Shown here piece by piece: positions 25,333 through 33,273 of a stretch of DNA of 64,000 nt; the first letter of the stretch is position 1; the number at the start of each line of letters is the position of its first letter. Location: assembly GCF_026000115.1 (NCBI RefSeq), contig NZ_AP026867.1:1271501-1335500 (forward strand). The letters run 5' to 3'. The notes below the pieces were generated by a model. The model was not told the origin of the DNA. It searched no databases and saw nothing but the letters and a program-made list of their open reading frames with translations. The position numbers and the translations under genes were made by a program. The stretch comes from Aureispira anguillae. Lineage in GTDB: Bacteria; Bacteroidota; Bacteroidia; Chitinophagales; Saprospiraceae.

Positions 25333-27714
25333 ATGAAAAGCATTAATTATTTAGTATTACTATTTATTTTTTTGTTAGCAATTAACAAAGTACAAGGACA
25401 AACACATACCCAAGCTATTTATGGCAAAGTCGTAGATCAAGACTCCAAAATGGCGCTGATTGGAGCAACAATAAAAGTGCAAAGTGGCGACCAATTGTTA
25501 GGAGGGGGAACGGACTTTGATGGAGACTTTCGTATTGAAAAAGTGCCCGTAGGGCGTTTGAACATAGAAGTTACTTATTTGGGGTATGAACCTGTTGTAT
25601 TGAGCAGTATTACGCTATCTTCAGGAAAGGAATTGAACTTAACCATCGAAATGCAAGAGTCTACCGCAGATATGGAAGAAGTGGTTGTTTCGGCAGAGAA
25701 TAATCGAGACAAAGCAGCAGCGCTCAATGAAATGGCGACCGTTAGTGCTCGGTCGTTTTCAGTAGAAGAAACAGGGCGTTATGCAGGGAGTTTTGCCGAT
25801 CCTTCTAGAATGGTCACTAATTATGCAGGAGTCAGTGTTGGAGGAGGAACCTTTGATTTGAGTAATGAAATTGTGGTTCGAGGTAATTCTCCAAGTGGAT
25901 TACTTTGGCGCATGGAGGGCATTGAAATTCCAAATCCCAACCATTTTGCAGATGTTGGTAGCTCAGGAGGAAGTGTGAGTATGCTCAATTCCAATACACT
26001 ATCTACTTCTGATTTTTTTACAGGGGCTTTTCCTGGGGAATATGGAAATGCTACGTCTGGTGTATTTGATCTGAATCTGAGAAACGGAAACAATCAAAAG
26101 CATGAATTTACCCTTGGAATTGGTCTTTTGGGAATAGAAGCTGCCGCAGAAGGTTATTTTAGCAAGAAATCCAAAGCTTCTTTTTTGATCAATTACCGCT
26201 ATTCTACCTTGGGACTGGTACAAGCAATGGGGCTCAATCCAGTTGGGGATGCCTTGCCTTCTTATCAAGATCTATCTTTCAAAATTAATTTGCCTGCTGG
26301 CAAGGCAGGAACCTTTACTCTTTGGGGGATTGGCGGCGACAATACGGCTTATCTAAACCCTGAAAAAGATTCTCTAAAATGGGAAAAAGCAAGCGATAAT
26401 GACGGCTATGATGCTAAAGGAAAAATGGGCGTAGTTGGTTTGTCTCATCGTATTATTGTTAGTGAAAATAGTTATTTAAAAACAGTGGTTGCTTTATCTG
26501 GGCAACAATCTAAGTCAGAATATTATGAATTAGCTGCTCAGGATGATTACCAAAAAGATGTTTCGGGAGCCAATTTATTCAACCGATATAGTATTCGAGC
26601 AACAACGGCTTATACCCACAAATTTGGAGCAAAAAACACCCTTAAAGCAGGGGTGGTGTTTAATCAACTGAATTTTGGTTATGATGTAAAAAGAAAGGAT
26701 GAAAACACAGGAAGGCTAAAAACTTTTTTGGATAACAAAGGTGCTACCCAACTTTTGCAAGCTTATGCGAGCTGGAAATATCGCCCACATACCAATTGGG
26801 GCATTAACGCAGGACTGCATTATTCTTACCTTACCTTAAATAAAAAATACGCTATAGAGCCTCGTCTTTCTGCCAAGTGGAATTTTGCCCCTAAGCATTC
26901 TATTAGTGTTGGGGGAGGAATTCATTCAAGAATGGAAGATATTTCTTATTACTTTGTAGAAGTTCCCAACTTGGAAGAAGGCAACAAAAATTTGGAGCTT
27001 AAAAAAGCAGTACATGCTGTATTGGGCTATGATTTTGCCATTAGCAAAGATATAAATCTGAAAATAGAAGCCTATTATCAATATTTGTATGATGTACCTG
27101 TTGAAAATGAAACAGAAAGCACCTTAACCATCCTGAATACGACCAATATTTTTGAAGTATTGAATGCAAAAGGAATGGTAAGTGAAGGCTTGGGACGAAA
27201 TTTTGGATTGGATTTGACCTTTGAAAAATTCTTTAGCAAGCAATATTATATCCTATTTACGGCTTCTGTTTATGATTCTAAATATCAGGCGAAAGATGGC
27301 AATTGGTACAACACTCGCTTTAATACCAACTACAATATTTCATTGTTGGGAGGAAAAGAATTTAAGGTTGGCAAAAACAAAAATAATACCTTTGGGCTTA
27401 ACAGCAAGTTTATTTTGGCAGGTGGTTCTCGATATACGCCTGTAGATGTAGAACAATCTAGAGCAGCGGGGCGTGCGATTTATGTTGATAAGAAAGATTA
27501 CACCGAGCAAGTAGCTCCTTATGTTCGTTTGGATTTTGGGTTGAGCTACAAAATTAACATGAAAAAAATGACGCATACCATAGGAATAGATATTCAGAAT
27601 GTCATTAATTACAACAATATTTTTACACAAGCTTATAATGTAGAAACCGAAAAAATAGAATATCTCTATCAGGGCGGAATCTTCCCAAATATCAATTATA
27701 AAATTCAATTTTAG
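25333..27714 (+). CDS. TonB-dependent transporter without STN domain
   Basis: The 793-residue protein has a signal peptide (to about VQGQ, residue 23), a carboxypeptidase-regulatory-like domain (about 28-110: IYGKVVDQDSKMALIGATI), a plug domain (about 125-245, with MVTNYAGVSVGGG and IVVRGNSPSGLLWRMEGIEI) and a beta barrel ending in NINYKIQF. It is an outer-membrane active importer; the substrate is not evident. There is no STN domain between the signal and the regulatory-like domain, whereas the upstream repeat protein carries one. Placement behind sigma, anti-sigma and repeat genes suggests it is the import component of that system. Confidence 0.88.
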   Translation: MKSINYLVLLFIFLLAINKVQGQTHTQAIYGKVVDQDSKMALIGATIKVQSGDQLLGGGTDFDGDFRIEKVPVGRLNIEVTYLGYEPVVLSSITLSSGKELNLTIEMQESTADMEEVVVSAENNRDKAAALNEMATVSARSFSVEETGRYAGSFADPSRMVTNYAGVSVGGGTFDLSNEIVVRGNSPSGLLWRMEGIEIPNPNHFADVGSSGGSVSMLNSNTLSTSDFFTGAFPGEYGNATSGVFDLNLRNGNNQKHEFTLGIGLLGIEAAAEGYFSKKSKASFLINYRYSTLGLVQAMGLNPVGDALPSYQDLSFKINLPAGKAGTFTLWGIGGDNTAYLNPEKDSLKWEKASDNDGYDAKGKMGVVGLSHRIIVSENSYLKTVVALSGQQSKSEYYELAAQDDYQKDVSGANLFNRYSIRATTAYTHKFGAKNTLKAGVVFNQLNFGYDVKRKDENTGRLKTFLDNKGATQLLQAYASWKYRPHTNWGINAGLHYSYLTLNKKYAIEPRLSAKWNFAPKHSISVGGGIHSRMEDISYYFVEVPNLEEGNKNLELKKAVHAVLGYDFAISKDINLKIEAYYQYLYDVPVENETESTLTILNTTNIFEVLNAKGMVSEGLGRNFGLDLTFEKFFSKQYYILFTASVYDSKYQAKDGNWYNTRFNTNYNISLLGGKEFKVGKNKNNTFGLNSKFILAGGSRYTPVDVEQSRAAGRAIYVDKKDYTEQVAPYVRLDFGLSYKINMKKMTHTIGIDIQNVINYNNIFTQAYNVETEKIEYLYQGGIFPNINYKIQF

Positions 27715-27764
27715 AACAATACAATAGATTGATTGTTTTTGGTGATCTTTGAATCATCTAACCA

Positions 27765-27798
27765 CACTCCAAATACTAAATGTTTGGGGTGTTTTTTT
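27765..27798 (+). terminator. terminator after the TonB-dependent transporter
   Basis: CACTCCAAA and TTTGGGGTG pair over nine positions with one G-T pair, loop nine, followed by seven T. Confidence 0.8.
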
Positions 27799-27866
27799 AT
27801 AATAGCTTGTTGTGCATCTGCTTAGGAATAAGAACAAAAAATGGTTTTAAATTAATTGAAAGAATA

Positions 27867-27898
27867 TTGTTTAGACTCAATCTAAATAGTTAGATTTG
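27867..27898 (+). promoter_or_regulatory. promoter of the Fe(III) ABC importer operon
   Basis: TTG at 27867-27869, a 21-bp spacer and TAGATTTG at 27891-27898 match the Bacteroidota promoter consensus. The spacer is almost filled by the near-palindromic operator at 27870-27887, so a bound repressor would block RNA polymerase. Confidence 0.7.
27870..27887 (+). promoter_or_regulatory. putative metal-regulator operator
   Basis: TTTAGACTCAATCTAAAT is a near-palindrome (TTTAGA/TCTAAA half-sites) between -33 and -7 of the iron importer promoter. Its size and shape suit a DtxR/IdeR- or Fur-class repressor; the regulator is not in the window. Related sites lie at 32443 and 42724. Confidence 0.6.
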
Positions 27899-27929
27899 CG
27901 CAATTTATTTTCCAAATCAAAATTTAATT

Positions 27930-28979
27930 ATGGATAAAATTATCTTGATAGTAGGGCTAATTATAGCGTTGGCATCTTGCCAAAGCGAAACGAATGAGCC
28001 TACAACAGAAGTTTCAAAAACTGAAAATAAGGAGCTAAATCTTTATACGCATCGACATTATGATACCGATCAAATTATCTTTGACAATTTTGAGAAAAGC
28101 ACAGGAATTAAGGTAAATGTAGTGAATGCTAATGCGGATGAATTAATTCAAAAAATGGAGCGAGAAGGAGCGCAATCTCCAGCAGATTTGTTGCTTACGG
28201 TTGATGCTGGTCGATTGGTAAGGGCAAAGAGCAAACAACTTTTGCAAGCAATCGAATCAAATGTTCTAACCGAAACCATACCTGCTCATTTGAGAGATCG
28301 TGAAAACAATTGGTTTGGTTTGACCAAAAGGGCTCGTGTGGTGGTTTATGATAAAGAGAAGGTAAAACCCGAACAGCTTTCAACTTATGAAAACTTGGTA
28401 GAACCCCAGTGGAATAAAAAAGTTCTAATTCGATCTTCAGGCAACATTTACAACCAATCTTTGTTGGCTTCTATTATTGCCAATACAGATGAGGCAACTG
28501 CGGAGCAATGGGCTGCTGGAATGGTTAATAATATGGCTCGTTCTCCCAAGGGAAATGACCGAGATCAGGTAAAAGCAATTTTGGCTGGCGAAGGAGAATT
28601 GGCGATTATTAATACCTATTATTTGGGCAAATTATTGAATTCTAAAGATGAAGAAGAGGTCAAGGCTGGACAGAACGTAGCGGTCTTTTTCCCCAATCAA
28701 GAAGGACGAGGAACGCACATTAATATTAGTGGAATTGGAGTGGCAAAATATGCTCCTAATAAGGAAAATGCCATTAAATTTATAGAATATTTAGCAAGCA
28801 AAGAAGTACAAGAAGAATTTGCAAGCGCTAATTATGAATACCCTGTTAATCCAATGGCTGAATCTTCTGAGCTGCTTCGCTCTTGGGGAGAATTTAAAGA
28901 GGATGCCCTTGAACTATCTGTTTTGGGAGAGCTGAATAAGCAAGCTGTGATGACATTTGATAAGGTAGGATGGAAATAA
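27930..28979 (+). CDS. Fe(III) ABC importer substrate-binding lipoprotein
   Basis: The 349-residue protein has a lipoprotein signal (LIIALASC) and the fold of the FbpA/FutA/SfuA class: ELNLYTHRHYDTDQIIFDNFEKSTGIKVNVV at the N-terminus, then ADLLLTVDAGRL, LTKRARVVVYDKEK and a C-terminal region with VNPMAESSELLRSW. These proteins bind ferric iron in the periplasm and give it to the permease. The YTHRHYDTD start is typical of Fe(III) binders. It is the first gene of a three-gene operon and overlaps the permease gene by 10 bp. Confidence 0.9.
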   Translation: MDKIILIVGLIIALASCQSETNEPTTEVSKTENKELNLYTHRHYDTDQIIFDNFEKSTGIKVNVVNANADELIQKMEREGAQSPADLLLTVDAGRLVRAKSKQLLQAIESNVLTETIPAHLRDRENNWFGLTKRARVVVYDKEKVKPEQLSTYENLVEPQWNKKVLIRSSGNIYNQSLLASIIANTDEATAEQWAAGMVNNMARSPKGNDRDQVKAILAGEGELAIINTYYLGKLLNSKDEEEVKAGQNVAVFFPNQEGRGTHINISGIGVAKYAPNKENAIKFIEYLASKEVQEEFASANYEYPVNPMAESSELLRSWGEFKEDALELSVLGELNKQAVMTFDKVGWK

Positions 28980-30610
28980 AAAACAAAATAAGACGTTTTG
29001 TTCGTGATATAAACCAATGGTCATTTTGGACAATTGCCATTGGTTTATTTATTGCGTTGCCTATTTTTAGTATTGTATTAAATCTTTTTGGGCAGGCGGG
29101 ACCGATGTGGGAGCATGTTTGTGAACATCTATTGTCTGCCTATGTGTACAATTCTATTTTTTTGTTGCTGGGAACAGGGACATTGTCTATTCTGATTGGT
29201 GTTTCTTCCGCTTGGATCATAAGCCAATATGATTTTCCTTATCGGAAAATAATAGAGCGCTTGCTCTTTTTGCCTTTGGCGATTCCTTCTTATATCGTGG
29301 CTTATGCCTATGTTGGTTTTTTTGGTAATAGCGGTTTGTTACAGCGGTTATTAAGTCTAGTAGGAATAACGGAGGTGGCTATTGATATGATGAATATTTA
29401 TGGATTGATTTGGGTGTTAAGTTTATCCCTTTTTCCCTATGTTTATATTAGTACAAGAATGGCGTTTCTAAATCAATCTTCTTGTATACAAGATGCCGCA
29501 TTTTTGTTGGGAGCTTCTCAAAAAAAATACTTTAGAACGGTTGCCTTACCCTTAGCACAACCTGCTATTGTAGCAGGTGTCTTTTTGGTTTTTATGGAGG
29601 TATTGAATGATTTTGGAGCGGCAAAGTATTATGGGGTAAATACGTTTACAACGGGTATTTTTCGAACATGGACGGCATTAGAGGATCTCAAAACTGCTTT
29701 TTATCTATCTGCAATTCTAATTTTTTTAGTTTTTGTATTGCGAATGTTTGAAAAAATTCAACGAGGAAAAAAGTCCTATACTATTCCAATAGATAGTCAT
29801 AAGGGGAGCACCAAAGATAGAATTCAGTTGAGTGGCAAAAAGAAAATCGCCTATATTGGCATTTTGTGCATTCCAATATTTTTTGGGCTTTTACTGCCGC
29901 TTGTCCAATTGTTTTATTGGGCTTATCTTACCTTTTATCAAGTTTTTAAGCTTGAGCTATGGTGGATTACCTTGCAAAGTTGTGGTATCGCCCTAATGAC
30001 GGCTGCTTGTACGGTTGTGGGAGCAATTAGTCTAATCTATTTTAGCCAATGGAATCATTTAAAATCCTTAACCATCTTTTCTAAAATGGCAACGATTGGT
30101 TATGTAATACCAGGAGCTATTATAGGGATTGGCGTAATGGCAGTCAGTCAAGTTTTTGTGGATGTTGCCTATGATAACTTTCAACTAAAAATAGGTTATA
30201 TTGTTTATGGCAGCAGCATAGTTTTAGTGTATGCCTATGTGGTCCGTTTTTTGGCAGTAGCCTATAATCCATTGGAAGCAAATGTCTTAAAAGTAGGACG
30301 TTATTTGGCAGAGTCTTCTTATTTGTTGGGAAAAACTTCTTTGAGAACTTTGCTAAAGATAGAATTACCCTTGCTAAAAATAGGGCTTTCTAGTGCATTT
30401 ACTTTGGTTTTTATTGACACCCTCAAAGAGTTACCACTTACGCTTATTTTAAAACCTTATAAGGTACAAACTCTGGCAGTAAAGGCTTACGAATATGCAG
30501 ACAATGAACAGGTGGCAGAAGCGGCTTTACCTGCTTTGCTGCTCATTGGTATTGTGCTCTTTTTTATGTTGATTGTTCAGCGATGGGAAGCCAAATTAGA
30601 TCAAGAATAA
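28970..30610 (+). CDS. Fe(III) ABC importer permease, two-domain
   Basis: The 546-residue inner-membrane protein has about twelve spans and two copies of the binding-protein-dependent permease domain, each with an EAA loop (AAFLLGASQKKYFRTVALPL near 180 and SSYLLGKTSLRTLLKIELPL near 450) where the ATPase docks. The two-in-one architecture is that of FbpB/SfuB/FutB iron permeases. Overlap with the binding-protein gene indicates translational coupling, and the ATPase gene follows after 36 bp. Confidence 0.9.
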   Translation: MEIKNKIRRFVRDINQWSFWTIAIGLFIALPIFSIVLNLFGQAGPMWEHVCEHLLSAYVYNSIFLLLGTGTLSILIGVSSAWIISQYDFPYRKIIERLLFLPLAIPSYIVAYAYVGFFGNSGLLQRLLSLVGITEVAIDMMNIYGLIWVLSLSLFPYVYISTRMAFLNQSSCIQDAAFLLGASQKKYFRTVALPLAQPAIVAGVFLVFMEVLNDFGAAKYYGVNTFTTGIFRTWTALEDLKTAFYLSAILIFLVFVLRMFEKIQRGKKSYTIPIDSHKGSTKDRIQLSGKKKIAYIGILCIPIFFGLLLPLVQLFYWAYLTFYQVFKLELWWITLQSCGIALMTAACTVVGAISLIYFSQWNHLKSLTIFSKMATIGYVIPGAIIGIGVMAVSQVFVDVAYDNFQLKIGYIVYGSSIVLVYAYVVRFLAVAYNPLEANVLKVGRYLAESSYLLGKTSLRTLLKIELPLLKIGLSSAFTLVFIDTLKELPLTLILKPYKVQTLAVKAYEYADNEQVAEAALPALLLIGIVLFFMLIVQRWEAKLDQE

Positions 30611-30646
30611 GCCCTTTTTAGGATTATAATATACAACGATAATAAC

Positions 30647-31414
30647 ATGGATATTTTAAGCATAAAGAATCTTTCTAAGTCCTATAATTGGGGAAAAGAA
30701 TATGCCTTGAAAGATGTAAATTTTGCCTTGAAAGAAGGCAGCATTTGTGCAATAGTAGGAGAAAGTGGTAGTGGGAAAACGACACTTTTGAGATTGATTG
30801 CAGGGCTAGAACGCCCCAATTCAGGAACGATTGTGGTAAAGGGAAAAGAGGTTTCAGGCATGACTAAAATAGTCCCTCCTCAAAAAAGAAATGTGGGGAT
30901 GGTTTTCCAAAATTTTGCTTTATTTCCTCATTTGACGGTTGCGCAAAATATTGCTTATGGTTTAAAGAATAAAAATACTAAAAAAGTAGATGAGCTGCTT
31001 CATATCATCGAGTTAGATGGCTATGGGGGAAGGTACCCAAATGAGCTAAGCGGAGGTCAACAGCAGCGAGTTGCGCTTGCCAGAACTTTGGCTGTTGACC
31101 CTGAATTGTTATTGTTAGATGAGCCTTTTAGTAGCCTTGATGCTGAGTTGAAATCTAATTTGCGCCAAGAAGTTTATCGAATTGTTAAACAAATTAATAT
31201 CTCTGTTCTTTTTATCACACACGATATTCAAGATGCCATTGCTATTGCAGATGAGATTATTTTCCTTAAGAATGGCAAAATTGTAGAACAAGGAATACTA
31301 CAGGGTTTATACAAAAACACCAAAAACGACTATGCTAGAGCCATCTTTTCTAATTTGGTAAGCACGTCTAAGAATGTCTTGGCAGCTTTGGACGAAGATG
31401 GTCTAAAAAAGTAA
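30647..31414 (+). CDS. Fe(III) ABC importer ATPase
   Basis: The 255-residue ATPase has Walker A GESGSGKTT near residue 40, the signature LSGGQQQR near 133, Walker B LLLLDEPFSSLD near 155 and the H-loop ITHD near 188. It is shorter than FbpC-type ATPases (about 350 residues) because it lacks the C-terminal regulatory extension. As the last gene of the operon it should energise the two-domain permease. It converges with the epimerase gene with only one base between the stop codons. Confidence 0.9.
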   Translation: MDILSIKNLSKSYNWGKEYALKDVNFALKEGSICAIVGESGSGKTTLLRLIAGLERPNSGTIVVKGKEVSGMTKIVPPQKRNVGMVFQNFALFPHLTVAQNIAYGLKNKNTKKVDELLHIIELDGYGGRYPNELSGGQQQRVALARTLAVDPELLLLDEPFSSLDAELKSNLRQEVYRIVKQINISVLFITHDIQDAIAIADEIIFLKNGKIVEQGILQGLYKNTKNDYARAIFSNLVSTSKNVLAALDEDGLKK

Positions 31415-31415
31415 C

Positions 31416-32390
31416 TTAACAGCCTACTGGAATTGGGGTGATTTCTTGTTGTTGTTGATACCATTGATAGTACTTATAAATTCCTTCTTCAATAGATGTT
31501 TGAGGCTGATAGGCTAGTAATAACTGCGCTTTACTTATATTGGCAGCGGTGCGAAATACCTCTCCTTTTCTCTTTTTTAAGTTGGAATAGATTGCCTTTC
31601 TATTGCTTACTTCTTCTAATAAAGACAATAATGTTCGAATTTTGATCGGCTGATTATTGCCTATGTTGATGCTTTGAAAACAAGGGGCATTTTGCTCCAA
31701 ATAATTGATTGTTGCCATAAAAGCTTGCACAACATCTTCAATATAGGTAAAATCTCTATAGTCATTGCCATTATTGTACAGATCAATCGCCTGATTATTA
31801 AGTAAGCTATTCATGAATTTTGGGAGGGCTAAGTCTGGTCGCATTCGTTCACCATAAACAGAAAATAGCCTTAAATTAACAATAGAAATTTGATGCAAAT
31901 AGTGGTATTGGTAATTGAGTTGTTCTCCCATTTGTTTGGTAAAACCATAAGGCGAAATGGGCTGCAAAACCATCGATTCTACTCCATTAGGAGTATTGCC
32001 ATAAACCGAGGAGGAAGACGCAAAAATGAGCCGCTTAATTCCTTTGATTTGCATATAGTCTAATAATACATTGTATTTATTGATATTGTTATCAAGATAA
32101 GCTTGGACTTGGTTGAGAGAAGGAACAACTCCTGGTGTAGCAGCTAGATGAATGACTAGGTCTATGGAAGTGCTAATTTTCATTAATCCAGAAAGGTCTC
32201 CAATGCATTGTTGCCTAAATTCAAAATTTTTATGCGCTTGTAAGGGGACTAAATTCCTTACTTTTAATCTGCTGCTATAATAATCGTTCAAATTGTCAAT
32301 ACCAAGTACTTTTTTCCCCTGACTCAACAGGTGAGAACAGATATGACTTCCTATAAAACCTGCACAACCAGTCACTAATATAACTCCCAT
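31416..32390 (-). CDS. NAD-dependent epimerase, UDP-glucuronate 4-epimerase-like
   Basis: The 324-residue short-chain dehydrogenase-type enzyme has the NAD-binding glycine motif GCAGFIGSH at residues 8-16, the catalytic serine region ASSSSVYG near 128 and the YxxxK pair in SPYGFTKQ near 148-152. The segment GIDNLNDYYSSRLKVRNL is characteristic of the UDP-glucuronate 4-epimerase group, so it probably acts on a UDP-sugar for surface polysaccharide. It is divergent from the operon at 32612, with a shared intergenic region holding an operator-like site. Confidence 0.85.
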   Translation of the reverse strand: MGVILVTGCAGFIGSHICSHLLSQGKKVLGIDNLNDYYSSRLKVRNLVPLQAHKNFEFRQQCIGDLSGLMKISTSIDLVIHLAATPGVVPSLNQVQAYLDNNINKYNVLLDYMQIKGIKRLIFASSSSVYGNTPNGVESMVLQPISPYGFTKQMGEQLNYQYHYLHQISIVNLRLFSVYGERMRPDLALPKFMNSLLNNQAIDLYNNGNDYRDFTYIEDVVQAFMATINYLEQNAPCFQSINIGNNQPIKIRTLLSLLEEVSNRKAIYSNLKKRKGEVFRTAANISKAQLLLAYQPQTSIEEGIYKYYQWYQQQQEITPIPVGC

Positions 32391-32442
32391 TATTTTTGTT
32401 TTAATTCGCTGCGTATTTAGTTAAATGTAAAATTAAAATTTA

Positions 32443-32460
32443 TTTAGACTTAGTATAAAT
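32443..32460 (+). promoter_or_regulatory. operator-like site in a divergent intergenic region
   Basis: TTTAGACTTAGTATAAAT matches the iron importer operator in its left half and in TAAAT at the right end (pattern TTTAGACTNANNNTAAAT). It lies 53 bp before the epimerase start and 152 bp before the lipoprotein/FecA-like operon. Confidence 0.5.
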
Positions 32461-32611
32461 TAAAATAGTTTAATTCTTATCTTGGGGCGTTATTTTTAGG
32501 TTTGAAGGCACTTTGAGGTGCTAAAAATCCAATTCTTATTATTCGTTACTTCGTTGTAAAATAGGATAGAAGATGCTTCGGAGTGTTAATTATTCTCAAT
32601 TGCCAATTAAT

Positions 32612-33262
32612 ATGTGTAGAAAAAAATACTTGATGGTTTTATTGGTCTGTTTTGTGGGGATTTCCGCTTGTAAAGATGAGGAGTTAAACTTTGCTCCTGA
32701 TGGAATAAAAACAGCCTATGAGGATCCTAATCTTATAACAGGGACTAGTGGAGGAACAGGCACAGGAACAGGAACGGGCACAGGCAGTGGTTCAGGTTCA
32801 GGAGGCACGGGAACAGGAACGGGCACAGGCAGTGGTTCGGGTTCAGGAGGTACAGGAACGGGAACGGGCACAGGCAGTGGTTCAGGTTCAGGAGGCACGG
32901 GAACAGGAACGGGCACAGGCGGTGGTTCAGGTTCAGGAGGTACGGGAACAGGAACGGGCACAGGCGGTGGTTCAGGTTCAGGAGGTACGGGAACAGGTTC
33001 AGGAGGTACAGGAACAGGCACAGGCACAGGTGGCGGTTCAGGTACGGGAGGCACGGGAACAGGAACGGGCGGTGGCTCTGGAACAGGAGGAACAGGGACA
33101 GGCGGTGGCTCTGGAACAGGAGGTACGGGAACAGGAGGTACTGGCACGGGATCAGGATCAGGCTCTGGATCAGGCAGTGGATCTGGATCGGGTAGTGGTT
33201 CAGGGCGTTCTAATAATTTCTTCAAAACATTTAAGCAACCAACTAATCCTCAAAAATTTTAA
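32612..33262 (+). CDS. lipoprotein with long Gly/Thr/Ser repeat tract
   Basis: The 216-residue product starts at ATG 32612 (an in-frame upstream start at 32573 lacks support), has a lipoprotein signal ([10 protein letters not shown]) and then about 150 residues of a 15-residue Gly-Thr-Gly-Ser unit in perfect and shortened copies. It ends with [18 protein letters not shown]. The repeats would form a long flexible linker on the cell surface or in the periplasm. It is 11 bp upstream of the FecA-like receptor gene, so it is probably part of the same operon. A similar but shorter GT tract occurs in the lipoprotein at 43871. Confidence 0.75.
   Translation: MCRKKYLMVLLVCFVGISACKDEELNFAPDGIKTAYEDPNLITGTSGGTGTGTGTGTGSGSGSGGTGTGTGTGSGSGSGGTGTGTGTGSGSGSGGTGTGTGTGGGSGSGGTGTGTGTGGGSGSGGTGTGSGGTGTGTGTGGGSGTGGTGTGTGGGSGTGGTGTGGGSGTGGTGTGGTGTGSGSGSGSGSGSGSGSGSGRSNNFFKTFKQPTNPQKF
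32750..33204 (+). repeat. 45-bp coding minisatellite
   Basis: About five 45-bp units, then shortened units of 21 to 39 bp and a run of GGN-TCN codons, encode the Gly/Thr/Ser tract. All unit lengths are multiples of three, so copy-number change keeps the frame open. Confidence 0.85.
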
Positions 33263-33273
33263 ACTAAGATAGA

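Noticed and set aside
27340-27708. 122-codon minus-strand frame inside the TonB transporter gene
   Set aside because: It is antisense to the conserved barrel and has no recognisable features.
32750-33204. Tandem 45-bp units considered as a CRISPR array
   Set aside because: There are no unique spacers; the units are contiguous and encode a protein repeat.
32716-33225. 169-codon Pro/Val/Glu-rich frame on the minus strand
   Set aside because: It is the complement of the Gly/Thr/Ser minisatellite; such periodic DNA is open in several frames, and the plus-strand frame has a proper lipoprotein signal.
32748-33272. 174-codon Gln/Glu/Ala/Arg-rich frame on the plus strand
   Set aside because: It is a second frame through the same minisatellite, without signal or known fold.
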